45,799 nucleotides of DNA from a virus. The notes under the pieces are model-generated. The model did not search any database and was not told where the DNA came from. It saw only the letters and a program-made list of their open reading frames with translations. How positions within the stretch are numbered: position 1 is the first letter of the stretch; every line of letters starts with the position of its first letter. The position numbers and the translations under genes were made by a program. The stretch spans positions 2,479 to 48,277 of IMG/VR virus record IMGVR_UViG_3300039098_000037, one strand, 5' to 3'. Below, one piece after another: positions 1 to 7,108 of this stretch.

Positions 1-1
1 A

Positions 2-763
2 GTCAATGATACGTTCTTTAATTATGGTAATACAACAGCCTTTGAAGATAAAGTTATGAAGAGAATGTTTCCTTATTGGACATTCTTTAGTAAGAACATG
101 GGATATTGGGCAGACAATATAGTAAACAATGCAGGCAGAACTAGGCAACTAGTTAGAACATCTTCATTATTAGGAGCTAAGCCCAGCAAGAACCAACGCA
201 AAGAGATACCAGACTATCTATTAGAAAGAGGAGCAAGGTTATCTAGAGGTGGAAAAGTATTAACAGTGCCTAATATATCTATCTTTGATTTCATGAATAC
301 ATTACCATCTAATATAAGAGGAACAACATTAGATAGAGCACACCCAGTATTGAAGTTAGCCAAGAATCTAATACAAGAGACTGATGATTTCGGTAATGAA
401 TTATTTCCTAGCAAAACTAAGTCTGGGAGATCAAGAGTATTTGGATCAGCACTTAAGTACGAACCATTTACAAGTGCTATATATAGAGATCCTAAGACTA
501 AGAAAGCATATACAGATAGTGATATGTTTCAACTATTCAATCAAGTTCAGCAAGCGTTGTTGCCTGTTCCTTTAATAGATACAGGAGTTAGAATAGCAGA
601 AGATGTTAGAGTTAAAGATTCTATAGATTCAATCGTTAATGCTGTATCACCTGTTAAAGTCAAGACGTTATCTAAAGAAGATAGGCTAAAAGCTAGAAGA
701 GCTAGACAGTCAGAAGAGAAACGCATGATAAGGAATCTTATAAGAAATGCTAGATCTAGATAG
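2..763 (+). CDS. C-terminal end of a large virion/ejection protein (5' partial)
   Basis: The frame is open from the left edge (VNDTFFNYGNTTAFEDKVMK...) through the first internal ATG at 56 to a TAG, so this is the last ~253 residues of a longer gene. The segment with FNYGNTTAFEDKVMKRMFPY followed by WTFFSKNMGYW resembles the conserved 'FxxYxxxTxFExxVMKRxFPFxTFxxKN' stretch near the end of very large podovirus ejection/internal virion proteins (polyvalent-protein LPD38-like region); this is family recognition from memory. The tail is highly basic (RLKARRARQSEEKRMIRNL), consistent with DNA or membrane contact. It is on the same strand as the ejection-protein genes at the right end of the window, so in a circular or permuted map it would close the virion gene cluster. 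No start codon is assigned. Confidence 0.6.
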   Translation, partial: VNDTFFNYGNTTAFEDKVMKRMFPYWTFFSKNMGYWADNIVNNAGRTRQLVRTSSLLGAKPSKNQRKEIPDYLLERGARLSRGGKVLTVPNISIFDFMNTLPSNIRGTTLDRAHPVLKLAKNLIQETDDFGNELFPSKTKSGRSRVFGSALKYEPFTSAIYRDPKTKKAYTDSDMFQLFNQVQQALLPVPLIDTGVRIAEDVRVKDSIDSIVNAVSPVKVKTLSKEDRLKARRARQSEEKRMIRNLIRNARSR

Positions 764-864
764 TTAGTAACTGTTATAGGCTATTAGTTATCTTATCCTT
801 GTTGTTTTTCCTGTTATTGTTTTATAGGTTACTAGGTAAGTAAGTTACTAGGCTAGGTAAATTT

Positions 865-905
865 TACTAGTCTGCATATTACATTTCATGTAATACTTGC
901 TAGTA
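865..905. repeat. Nested inverted repeat
   Basis: The outer arms TACTAG (865-870) and CTAGTA (900-905) enclose a perfect 7-bp hairpin ATTACAT-TTC-ATGTAAT (878-894). No U-tract follows on either side, so a protein site or transcript-end structure is as likely as an intrinsic terminator. It lies between a rightward gene end and a leftward promoter. Confidence 0.5.
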
Positions 906-977
906 TATATATCAATATTTCATATTGTTATATAGTTATGGAGGAGATGCGTCAGCATGTCATTCAAAAGTAGGTCA

Positions 978-1005
978 ATTATATCCAGATGTCACGAAAA
1001 GTCAA
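978..1005 (-). promoter_or_regulatory. Leftward sigma-70-like promoter
   Basis: On the - strand: TTGACT (1005-1000), a 16-nt spacer and a perfect TATAAT (983-978). The surrounding word CTTGACTTTTCGTG is identical to that of the rightward promoter at 19427. It points away from the tRNAs into a gene-free stretch and the 3' end of the virion gene, so it would make a small RNA or an antisense transcript. Confidence 0.55.
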
Positions 1006-1165
1006 GGATTATTTTTCAACCTAGCTCACAAAAATCCAGAATCCAAATGATCTCACAGACTTCCTGCGCTGCGTCACAACCTAGGCGTAAAAAGGCAGAC
1101 GATAGAAGTTGTATCCCCTCCAATTAAGCCTACCCATAGGCATCGTCCATGATTAATATAATAAA

Positions 1166-1241
1166 TGGTCCGAGGGGTGGGACTTGAACCCACATTACCA
1201 GATTCACAATCTAGCGTCCTAACCGATTGAACGACCCAAGG
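1166..1241 (-). tRNA. tRNA-His (anticodon GTG)
   Basis: A 76-nt cloverleaf read on the - strand: acceptor CCTTGGG/CCCTCGG with mismatches at 3-70 and 4-69, D stem GTTC/GGAC, anticodon stem CTAGA/TCTGG with loop TTGTGAA (anticodon GTG), T stem GTGGG/CCCAC with loop TTCAAGT, encoded CCA. The discriminator is A, and no templated G(-1) is seen where bacterial tRNA-His normally has one (the base before position 1 is C). The gene is first of four in a compact cluster downstream of the leftward helicase operon and is probably co-transcribed with it. Identity rests on the anticodon; acceptor identity elements are atypical. Confidence 0.8.
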
Positions 1242-1247
1242 GATAAA

Positions 1248-1321
1248 TGGCAGGAGCATTAGGACTTGAACCTAAACTGACACAGTCAAAGTGTGCTGTG
1301 CTACCATTACACTATGCTCCA
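1248..1321 (-). tRNA. tRNA-Gln (anticodon TTG)
   Basis: A 74-nt cloverleaf on -: acceptor TGGAGCA/TGCTCCT (only the U1-U72 pair open), D stem GTGT/GCAC, anticodon stem GCACA/TGTGT with loop CTTTGAC (anticodon TTG), T stem TTAGG/CCTAA, then G and encoded CCA. An open or weak 1-72 pair and G73 are known glutamine identity features, which supports the call. It is 6 nt from tRNA-His and 4 nt from tRNA-Pro. Confidence 0.9.
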
Positions 1322-1325
1322 ACAA

Positions 1326-1402
1326 TGGTCTCTGTGGGATGATTTGAACACCCGACTTCACCGCCCCAAACGGCGCACTCTACCAGACTGAGCTACACAG
1401 AG
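1326..1402 (-). tRNA. tRNA-Pro (anticodon TGG)
   Basis: A 77-nt cloverleaf on -: perfect acceptor CTCTGTG/CACAGAG, D stem GCTC/GAGT, anticodon stem CGCCG/CGGTG with loop TTTGGGG (anticodon TGG), T stem GGGTG/CATCC with loop TTCAAAT, A73 and encoded CCA. This is the best-formed tRNA of the cluster. Confidence 0.92.
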
Positions 1403-1413
1403 ATAATTATAAA

Positions 1414-1481
1414 TGTAGTAAGAGGCAGGATTCGAACCTGCATCTCCCTGCCGGGGCTTTCTCCAGTTAAGCTACTCCCAC
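1414..1481 (-). pseudogene. tRNA-like gene with deleted/collapsed anticodon arm
   Basis: On the - strand the acceptor GTGGGAG/CTCTTAC (with two G-U pairs), D arm GCTT...AAGC and a perfect T arm GCAGG-TTCGAAT-CCTGC are all present. Only 14 nt lie between the D and T arms, where a normal tRNA has about 22. No 5-bp anticodon stem with a 7-nt loop and no U33 can be drawn; the best is a 3-bp CCC/GGG hairpin. The 3' end is ACA rather than CCA. It looks like a tRNA (U73 with G1-C72 hints at a glycine ancestor) that lost about 8 nt of its anticodon arm, or a tRNA-shaped decoy or processing signal. It lies immediately upstream of tRNA-Pro in the transcript. Confidence 0.6.
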
Positions 1482-1487
1482 ACAAAA

Positions 1488-1549
1488 CATCGACACACAT
1501 TAAAACTATATACACACTACTGTTAATAATACAAGATTATGTGTCGATG
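1488..1549. repeat. Inverted repeat between 64-aa gene and tRNA cluster
   Basis: CATCGACACA (1488-1497) and TGTGTCGATG (1540-1549) are perfect 10-bp inverted arms 42 nt apart. The right arm overlaps the last codons and stop of the small leftward gene. It could fold in the transcript between mRNA and tRNAs, for example as a processing site. Confidence 0.45.
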
Positions 1550-1731
1550 CTTCTATACCTTAACACTCCATTTCTTAGAGTGTCAACAAATTTTAATTCT
1601 ATATCTTCAATTATTATTCTCAAAGGTATTATTCCACTAGCAGGGTATCCGCCGAGGCTAATGTATCCACCTTCATATATTACTTGTGATAGGTTCCTTA
1701 TGTCTAATACTGCTATTGGTTTCCTGCTCAT
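1537..1731 (-). CDS. Small hypothetical protein (64 aa)
   Basis: Not recognised. It is the last protein gene of the leftward array. Its ATG lies just beyond the helicase stop (TGA), and the helicase 3' end supplies a Shine-Dalgarno (AAAGGAAA) 4-5 nt upstream, which indicates translational coupling. The product alternates beta-strand-like segments (PIAVLDIRNL, QVIYEGGYISLGGYP, GIIPLRIIIEDIELKFVD) and ends in basic residues. It has no membrane segment and no cysteines. Being between the helicase and the tRNA cluster gives no functional hint. Confidence 0.65.
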   Translation of the reverse strand: MSRKPIAVLDIRNLSQVIYEGGYISLGGYPASGIIPLRIIIEDIELKFVDTLRNGVLRYRSIDT

Positions 1732-1732
1732 A

Positions 1733-4321
1733 TCATTTTCCTTTAAAGAACTTAGCTAGCTCTTCGTTATAGTATTTACCTTTCTTCTTAACCATTGCCC
1801 TGTATGCATGTGGTACATCATTTGCTTCCTTGCCCTTGTACATGCCAGTTGGAACTATTCTCTTAGGCTTAACTGTCCAGCCTTCCTTGGCGGCAATAGC
1901 GTCTATTGTTATCCCTGCTTCTGTCTTAGTTAATGTGGTAGCATCAAAGCCTCTCTCTGCTATCAGTTCTTTCTGCTTCTTAGTTGCTTCTTTCTTAGTC
2001 TTAACCTTGGTAGTTGTGTCGACAGCAACCAGATGATCTAGGAACTCTTGAGGGAACGATCTCTCGCCAACCATCTCGGCTAGGTTCTTCATACCTTCAC
2101 GCCTGAACTTAGCTTGTACATTCTTTATCTCTATTGTATATACATCCTCTGGCTCAGAAGCTACTGGTTCTATGTCGTCAAAGTCTAGCTCATCTAGTAC
2201 TTCGTCCTGTAGTTCAGGCTTGTCTTTAGCTCCAGCTTCAAGAGCTTTCTTCTGTATTCTTTCCCATTTCCCTTGTTCTATAATCGGATCAGATCCACCA
2301 ATATATATGTCACAGTGTGTCTTCCCGGGGAATGTCCTAAGTCCTCTACCTATTCGCTGCAAGTATTGTGATACAGAGTTTGTACCATATGGCATATAGA
2401 TAGCCTTAACCGCAGGCGCATCGAACCCAACAGATAATACATCAACAGTAACAAGAACCTGATGTGAGTCAGTATGGTTGTTAGTGAATGCTATTAATGT
2501 CTTATCTCTTAAGTCCTGTGGTGTTCGCGATGTTATCGATGCTGCATTGATTCCCATCTCTTTCAGTGCAGTTGTCATTATCTCTGCATCATTTATCGAT
2601 TTCATAAATACTATAGACTTATCTCTGTTATGGGTTATAGCTATTGAGCTTATTATCTTCTCCATAACTTCTTCAAGATTCTTTTTGTCTATTGTCATCC
2701 CATGTATAACAGGTCTTACCAGAAGACCAATGCTGATAACTTCCTGCAATGATATTGAGAATGATACCTTCTCATACAGGTGAGTCATGTCCTTGTTGTC
2801 CTTAAACGGTGAGCCTGTGAATGATACAACCTTTGCATCAGGGAAGAAGTCCTCTAATATTCTATCAACTTGCGCAACGCCAGAGTTCCTGTGACCCTCA
2901 TCAACAAGTATCAGGCCCACCTTTATCCCATGTGGTAGCTTGGCGTACCATCTATCTATCTTGGATTTAACTGATGACGATTGAACTGTAGATAATACAC
3001 ATCTACTATTCTTCCTAGGTATCCTAGGTCCTTGTAATACATCAGTATTTATAGACCAGAACTTCTTGAACGAGTTGCCTGACTGAGTAATCAATAGACC
3101 TAGGTGAGAGATTATAAGAACAATTTCATTAGGCATCTTGCTCATATAGTGCTTGGCTATTCCGCCCATGATTGTAGTGTTATGCGTAACAGAGAAGTCG
3201 CCAAGTAAATACCTTCTGTCTCCATCAATAACGAACCCACAATAATCACCAACACCTTCAGACCTCAAAGAAAATCCAGTATTAAGTACAGACTTTATCT
3301 GCGCTCTTGCTGTCGACTTCCTTCTCTCTAGCTTAAATGGGACATGCGACAAGTCTCCGCTTATGCTAACTCTATAGTATAAGCCAGAGAAGTTTCGTTC
3401 CTTTATAGTCGCCATCTTCTTTGAAACATAAGCAGCAAGTCCTAGGCTTCTACATAAGTATACTATATCGTCAGCAAGCCTTTTATGCTTAGACACTATT
3501 TCATAACAGTTGTTTGCTGCATTATAACCATCACCATCTAACAGCCCTGCTAATAATCTTAGCCTGTTTTTTGTATCATTTATCTTATATCTATCTGGTA
3601 TGTGACGCTCGTGATTACTGCAAAGCTCTAACCTTAGTGAGCCAATATCGCCAGCAGTACCAAACTTTCTGCCATCACTCTTCAAGAACATAGTTATGCC
3701 GCCAACACCGTTGGTTCGCATCACGTTAAAGTTACCTGATATGTAATCTCTTATCTCTTTGTCTGGATTAGTTATGGAGTTATTGCCTGCGGTTCCTTCT
3801 GCTAGGTAGATGCCAACAAAGTATGGATCATATTCTACTGGAGTATTTATAAAATCAACACCAACTCTAGTCCATTTGAGCCTATGCTTCTGTGTATTAG
3901 ACGCTTTCAGGTAGTCATTTATAGATATATCTAGTATCTCTTGGTCGTCTATTTTAAGACCATTATACTCCATGCGTCCACCAGACACTCTTAGCGATAG
4001 TATGTGACTTCTATTAAACGAATAAGAGACACCCTTAACAGGTGTCATCTTAAACATTTCTTCTCTTCCTCTTACTGTGGACATTACATTTCGTGGCGCA
4101 GAGTCAGGCCCCATTAGTCTATCTCCAGCCACAACCTGATCTGCTCTTTTAATAGACCCATCATACATAAGTATTGGAGTGTCTGGACTCTGGCACTTGC
4201 CTAGTCCAGTAGGAGCTATAAGTATTGTAGTCTTTGTTCCGCTATTGAAGTCATCAAAGATACAGTCCATAGCTTCTTGCTGCACTTGTCTAAGTGGTAG
4301 GTTGCATTTATAATCTCTCAC
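1733..4321 (-). CDS. SF2 DEAD/DEAH-type DNA helicase precursor with intein
   Basis: After removal of a 339-aa intein (residues 43-381) the 523-aa product is a superfamily 2 helicase. It has a Q-motif-like start, Walker A APTGLGK-TTIMGG (36-42 joined to 382 onward), motif II VDEGH, motif III FTGSP, and helicase C motifs ending in SQYLQRIGRGLRT (motif VI). This is closest in style to phage UvsW/RadD-like helicases that remodel branched DNA and restart replication. The start is a GTG with AAAGGA about 7 nt upstream. The C-terminal ~150 residues are acidic and then lysine-rich, possibly for protein contacts. It overlaps or abuts the nuclease gene upstream and the 64-aa gene downstream, inside the replication block. 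The host extein is inactive until splicing restores GKTT. Confidence 0.92.
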   Translation of the reverse strand: MRDYKCNLPLRQVQQEAMDCIFDDFNSGTKTTILIAPTGLGKCQSPDTPILMYDGSIKRADQVVAGDRLMGPDSAPRNVMSTVRGREEMFKMTPVKGVSYSFNRSHILSLRVSGGRMEYNGLKIDDQEILDISINDYLKASNTQKHRLKWTRVGVDFINTPVEYDPYFVGIYLAEGTAGNNSITNPDKEIRDYISGNFNVMRTNGVGGITMFLKSDGRKFGTAGDIGSLRLELCSNHERHIPDRYKINDTKNRLRLLAGLLDGDGYNAANNCYEIVSKHKRLADDIVYLCRSLGLAAYVSKKMATIKERNFSGLYYRVSISGDLSHVPFKLERRKSTARAQIKSVLNTGFSLRSEGVGDYCGFVIDGDRRYLLGDFSVTHNTTIMGGIAKHYMSKMPNEIVLIISHLGLLITQSGNSFKKFWSINTDVLQGPRIPRKNSRCVLSTVQSSSVKSKIDRWYAKLPHGIKVGLILVDEGHRNSGVAQVDRILEDFFPDAKVVSFTGSPFKDNKDMTHLYEKVSFSISLQEVISIGLLVRPVIHGMTIDKKNLEEVMEKIISSIAITHNRDKSIVFMKSINDAEIMTTALKEMGINAASITSRTPQDLRDKTLIAFTNNHTDSHQVLVTVDVLSVGFDAPAVKAIYMPYGTNSVSQYLQRIGRGLRTFPGKTHCDIYIGGSDPIIEQGKWERIQKKALEAGAKDKPELQDEVLDELDFDDIEPVASEPEDVYTIEIKNVQAKFRREGMKNLAEMVGERSFPQEFLDHLVAVDTTTKVKTKKEATKKQKELIAERGFDATTLTKTEAGITIDAIAAKEGWTVKPKRIVPTGMYKGKEANDVPHAYRAMVKKKGKYYNEELAKFFKGK
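3179..4195 (-). mobile_element. LAGLIDADG intein inserted in the helicase Walker A motif
   Basis: The intein begins with Cys (CQSPDTPILM, block A) directly after GLGK and ends with LLGDFSVTHN (blocks F/G, His-Asn); the +1 extein residue is Thr. NRSH near intein residue 61 is a block-B-like site. A homing-endonuclease motif RLLAGLLDGDGY (intein residues ~213-224) and a second helix region (SLGLAAYVSKK) indicate a LAGLIDADG domain, so the element is full length (339 aa) and probably still mobile. Insertion between the Lys and Thr of GKT is a classic site, since it targets the most conserved codons of P-loop ATPases. Confidence 0.92.
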
Positions 4322-4324
4322 TGA

Positions 4325-4720
4325 TTATCCTTTAAGGCGCGCCGCCTGCGTAATAAGTTTATCTACATCTTTAAGAGTCATTGGTAATTCTTTTTGGCGC
4401 AAGAACTTCAGCTCTGCCATCATTTTAAATAGGTCGTCATAAGCTATTACTGCCATGATAGGCTGCCTGTCTTCCTTGCTTATCAATACTCTTACCCTGT
4501 CTGGCTTGATTGGTATCTCGTTGATCGTATTGATTGATGCGTGCTTCTTTTTGCACTTAAGCTGGAAGTCATACTCATCTGTATTGGCTAGGTCTATCCC
4601 CAAGCCTGCTTGATATTCTAATTGTCTAATGCACTCAGGAAATATAGGTCTAAAATCTCTGGCTATTCTGCGCTCAAATGAATGCCCCTTATCTCTTGCT
4701 GCTTTTCCTTTGCTAACCAT
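4325..4720 (-). CDS. PD-(D/E)XK nuclease / Holliday-junction resolvase-like
   Basis: A 131-aa protein starting KGKAARDKGHSFERRIARDF: an N-terminal basic stretch plus the conserved Glu (FER) typical of Hjc/VRR-NUC-like nucleases. This is followed by GIDLANTDEYDFQLKCKKK, which fits the D-x(n)-(E/Q)-x-K catalytic core. The family cuts branched DNA or processes ends during recombination and packaging. Length (about 130 aa) matches phage resolvase-like enzymes. The start is supported by AAAGGAG 6 nt upstream, and the gene overlaps its upstream neighbour by 8 nt. It sits immediately upstream of the SF2 helicase, a sensible pairing for junction processing. The exact substrate (junction resolution or flap/linear DNA) cannot be told from sequence alone. 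Confidence 0.65.
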   Translation of the reverse strand: MVSKGKAARDKGHSFERRIARDFRPIFPECIRQLEYQAGLGIDLANTDEYDFQLKCKKKHASINTINEIPIKPDRVRVLISKEDRQPIMAVIAYDDLFKMMAELKFLRQKELPMTLKDVDKLITQAARLKG

Positions 4721-5006
4721 TGGTAACTCCTTTCTGTTTGGCTATTACTCTATCTGCCTTTATCTCTATTACTCTAGTCCTTACCTTCTTAACTAGCTCC
4801 TTAACCTGCTTGCCTATAGTCTTATCAAAAGCCATCTTGGTTAGAGATACATACAATCTATCAAGATCATCCTTGTGAAACTTCTTAAGCTCAAGCTTTG
4901 TCCAGTTGTCTATGTACTCATACTTATTCATTGGAGTAAATCCTACAAATCTGAACTGAGTATTAAGTAGGTTGAACCTATCAATTGTCTTCTTGGTTAA
5001 TGCCAT
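4713..5006 (-). CDS. Hypothetical basic protein (97 aa)
   Basis: Not recognised. It is lysine/arginine-rich throughout and helical in appearance, with a central LKKFHKDDLDRLYVSLTKMA and a basic C-terminus ending KADRVIAKQKGVTNG. The ATG has GGAG 5 nt upstream and overlaps the primase 3' end by 26 nt, while its own stop overlaps the nuclease start, so the three genes are tightly coupled. A DNA-binding accessory to the primase or nuclease would fit the position and charge, but this is inference only. Confidence 0.75.
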   Translation of the reverse strand: MALTKKTIDRFNLLNTQFRFVGFTPMNKYEYIDNWTKLELKKFHKDDLDRLYVSLTKMAFDKTIGKQVKELVKKVRTRVIEIKADRVIAKQKGVTNG

Positions 5007-5976
5007 ATACGCTCCAGTCTATCTCTCCAAAAAATGGGCAGATAGTATCGTCACAATAATGCTGCATGGCGTCTGCTGATATACCATTAAGACAGCCTAT
5101 TGCTGTGTTACCATTTCTATATACAGATCTTATTATCTTTACATAAGAGTATCTAGTATATCCTCCCTCGCTAATGTCGCCCCAAAACTCATGTGCATCC
5201 ATGATATCTATAGCATCATCTTCCTCAATGTTAGATGCAAGCAAGTGCTTTGCAATTGTGTAAAGGATTGTATGCCATAGATCTCTAGGTGGGTCTAAGT
5301 CCTTGAGCATCTTATACAAACAAGGAATAAATATATCTCCCTTCGCCTCAACAGACTTCTTAGACCTAACGATAGTACGTATTTCCTTTGTGAATACATC
5401 AGCTCTACAGCCAGTGTAATCAAAGGCCAGCTTAGATGGACACCTATTTTTTGCTAGATCAAGCATGGATTCTAAGGAATTGCTGGTGTCAATAGCTGTC
5501 TTAAACATACCAGTCTTGTGGTTGATGCTTCCAACAGCCCTGATAGTACCATGATCTCTGTATATCTTGGTGTCTACTCCATCATAGTTAAAGTTTTCCT
5601 TAACAACTTGCCTACATATCTCATGGCTATTAGCCCCAAGTATTAATGAATTGGTTTCAACATGGAAGCCCTTGCTGCCAGAGAAGTAAGTCTTAAAAGA
5701 TATCCTATTGTCTCTAAGCTTAGACTCTATATATTTGGTAACGTGTAGGGCTTTAGGTATGTCACCTTCAAAGTCAATATCTAGAACTAGCTGAGAACAA
5801 ACTGGAATCTCGCCAATGAATCCTTGCATTGATATGTGATGCTCATAATTTGGATTGATATACATAAGCTCAGCTATTTGAGAGGGGGACAATATCTCAT
5901 GCCCCCCGTATCCAAAAGGATTTCTCCTAGCATAGAGCCTATTAAAATACGCCGTCTGCACCAGTGTCACTTGCAA
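4981..5976 (-). CDS. Archaeo-eukaryotic-type primase (PriS-like core plus 4-Cys PriL-like C-terminus)
   Basis: The core has the AEP signature: LVLDIDFEGD with the metal-binding D66 and D68, FSGSKGFHVE (residues 98-107, the sxGxxGxH motif), and RDHGTIRAVGSINHKTG with the conserved Arg and Ser/Asn-Lys. These define a nucleotidyltransferase that makes primers. The C-terminal ~115 residues carry Cys219 (IPCLYKML), Cys295, Cys308 and Cys313 (YCDDTICPF), arranged like the iron-sulphur domain of the PriL large subunit, so small- and large-subunit functions appear fused. The start is uncertain: the longest frame opens with TTG at 5976, overlapping the SSB-like gene by 35 nt, and no ATG lies before the conserved region. 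It acts with the helicase, SSB and Sak4-like neighbours. Confidence 0.85.
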   Translation of the reverse strand: MQVTLVQTAYFNRLYARRNPFGYGGHEILSPSQIAELMYINPNYEHHISMQGFIGEIPVCSQLVLDIDFEGDIPKALHVTKYIESKLRDNRISFKTYFSGSKGFHVETNSLILGANSHEICRQVVKENFNYDGVDTKIYRDHGTIRAVGSINHKTGMFKTAIDTSNSLESMLDLAKNRCPSKLAFDYTGCRADVFTKEIRTIVRSKKSVEAKGDIFIPCLYKMLKDLDPPRDLWHTILYTIAKHLLASNIEEDDAIDIMDAHEFWGDISEGGYTRYSYVKIIRSVYRNGNTAIGCLNGISADAMQHYCDDTICPFFGEIDWSVYGINQEDN

Positions 5977-6412
5977 GAGCTTCTTGCGCAGCTTCTACGC
6001 CTTTGTCGGCAGCATCTTGAATCTCATCAACTTCAACAATCTCGTCAGGAACATCAGAGATAAGCGTGTAGCTCTTAAGGTTGATATACTTACCATTCTC
6101 ATATGCTACAGCAGAGAACTTCTTAGCAATCATAGCAGAAGCACTTGCTTCTTTGTTAGCTAGCTGTGCCTCTGTAAATAGAGCAGTAAGCAATTTAACC
6201 CAAGCTATTCTTCCATTAGGTGTGAAGTAGATGTTATGCTTCTTGTCTTTATGTTTACCTTCTATAAACTTACAAACTACACTAGTATCTTTCTTCTCTT
6301 TACCTTGTCCTGTCTTAACAGCCTCAATAATTAGCTTGATTTCCTCGCCATCCTCAAGTTTTACGCCTGCGATTTCGTTAATTTCATCCTTGGTAACTGT
6401 AAATAAATCCAT
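5942..6412 (-). CDS. Single-stranded DNA-binding-like protein
   Basis: A 156-aa protein with an OB-fold-like beta-rich core (EIKLIIEAVKTGQGKEKKDT, SVVCKFIEGKHKDKKHNIYF) and an acidic C-terminal tail ending GADGVF, the kind of acidic tip with terminal Phe used by SSBs to recruit partners. It resembles phage DUF669/SSB-like proteins that sit next to Sak4-type annealases/ATPases. The start has AGGAG 8 nt upstream. Its position between Sak4-like ATPase and primase supports a role in coating single strands during replication and recombination. The OB fold is inferred from pattern, not verified. Confidence 0.7.
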   Translation of the reverse strand: MDLFTVTKDEINEIAGVKLEDGEEIKLIIEAVKTGQGKEKKDTSVVCKFIEGKHKDKKHNIYFTPNGRIAWVKLLTALFTEAQLANKEASASAMIAKKFSAVAYENGKYINLKSYTLISDVPDEIVEVDEIQDAADKGVEAAQEALASDTGADGVF

Positions 6413-6433
6413 TATTTCTCCTAGTAAGTGTCG

Positions 6434-7108
6434 TTAATTCGACTTGTAAATTTTATAATTAGCTGCAACATTGGTCTTCCCTTTCAGTCCAACCAGTCTA
6501 GTTCTGCCATCACACTCAGCGTCAGCAGATATCTGGTGCCAATACTTGGCATTACCTGCTTCATCCTTGCCACTCTTGGCGATAGCAACAACATCAAAGT
6601 ATGAATTGATATAGCTACCAAGTTGTCCAATAGTCAAGGCAGTTATCTTAGTCTCACCAGTGTTCTTATTAGTTTGCTTATCTGCAAGAGCAGTAACAAT
6701 AACAGTAACAGGAACCGACTTGGTTAAAGAGTTGATAACTTTAATCCCAGAAGCTAATAGTATTCTATAGTCATCAAAGTCTAGCTTCTCGGTTTCGTTC
6801 TTGAGATCCATAGAGTGTAATAGGTTAAGCCTAGTGATAGAATCAATCCCTAAGGCGGTGAACTTCTTAGCCTTATAGTTAGCCATGAACCACTTAAGTG
6901 CATCAATAAACTCAGCCCAACTGTTAACCTCTGTGAAGTCAAACTTCTTGTCCGCTATAGACTTAAGCCCACGCTCGGCAGAGATAATGAATAGCTTCTC
7001 TACATCTGCAACAGTGCCTAAGAAGTGAGTCTTTCCTTTCCCGCTAGGCGCAAGAACAAGGATATCAGACTTCCCGCCTTTCAATTCTTCTGAGCTACTT
7101 ATTTTCAT
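6434..7108 (-). CDS. Sak4-like RecA-fold ATPase (AAA_24 type)
   Basis: A 224-aa P-loop protein: Walker A LAPSGKGKTHF (19-29), Walker B-like FTALGIDSITR (83-93), and a conserved SVPVTVIVTALADKQ strand with sensor-like residues. Size and motifs fit phage Sak4/'nucleotide-binding protein' recombinases, which work with a cognate SSB in single-strand annealing or strand exchange and in replication. The gene overlaps the exonuclease upstream by 14 nt and precedes the SSB-like gene, the usual Sak4 arrangement. A DnaB-type helicase role is excluded by its short length. Confidence 0.85.
   Translation of the reverse strand: MKISSSEELKGGKSDILVLAPSGKGKTHFLGTVADVEKLFIISAERGLKSIADKKFDFTEVNSWAEFIDALKWFMANYKAKKFTALGIDSITRLNLLHSMDLKNETEKLDFDDYRILLASGIKVINSLTKSVPVTVIVTALADKQTNKNTGETKITALTIGQLGSYINSYFDVVAIAKSGKDEAGNAKYWHQISADAECDGRTRLVGLKGKTNVAANYKIYKSN

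Larger units (their letters stand above)
764..1165. other. Gene-free region between virion gene end and tRNA cluster
   Basis: No convincing gene lies in these 402 nt. The region carries repeated GTTACTAGG-type words (about 826-860), a cruciform-like inverted repeat (865-905) and a leftward sigma-70-like promoter (978-1005). From about 957 to 1110 the composition changes: fewer TATATA runs and more TCA/CCA/AAA words. Similar words recur in the gene-free stretch around 16961-17044. A 56-codon frame at 957-1127 exists but is judged unlikely. Confidence 0.6.

Noticed and set aside
957-1127. 56-codon + strand frame (MSFKSRSIISRCHEK...) with GGAGGAG about 10 nt upstream
   Set aside because: Ser/Arg/Gln-rich without structure, overlaps a strong opposite-strand promoter, and no operon context; judged a chance frame.
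1074-1259. 61-codon - strand frame across the tRNA-His gene
   Set aside because: It reads through the tRNA-His sequence and has no clear ribosome site.
1560-4320. Idea of a split or frameshifted helicase because of the unusual length of 862 aa
   Set aside because: The extra 339 aa are a clean in-frame intein with splice-site residues; no frameshift is needed.
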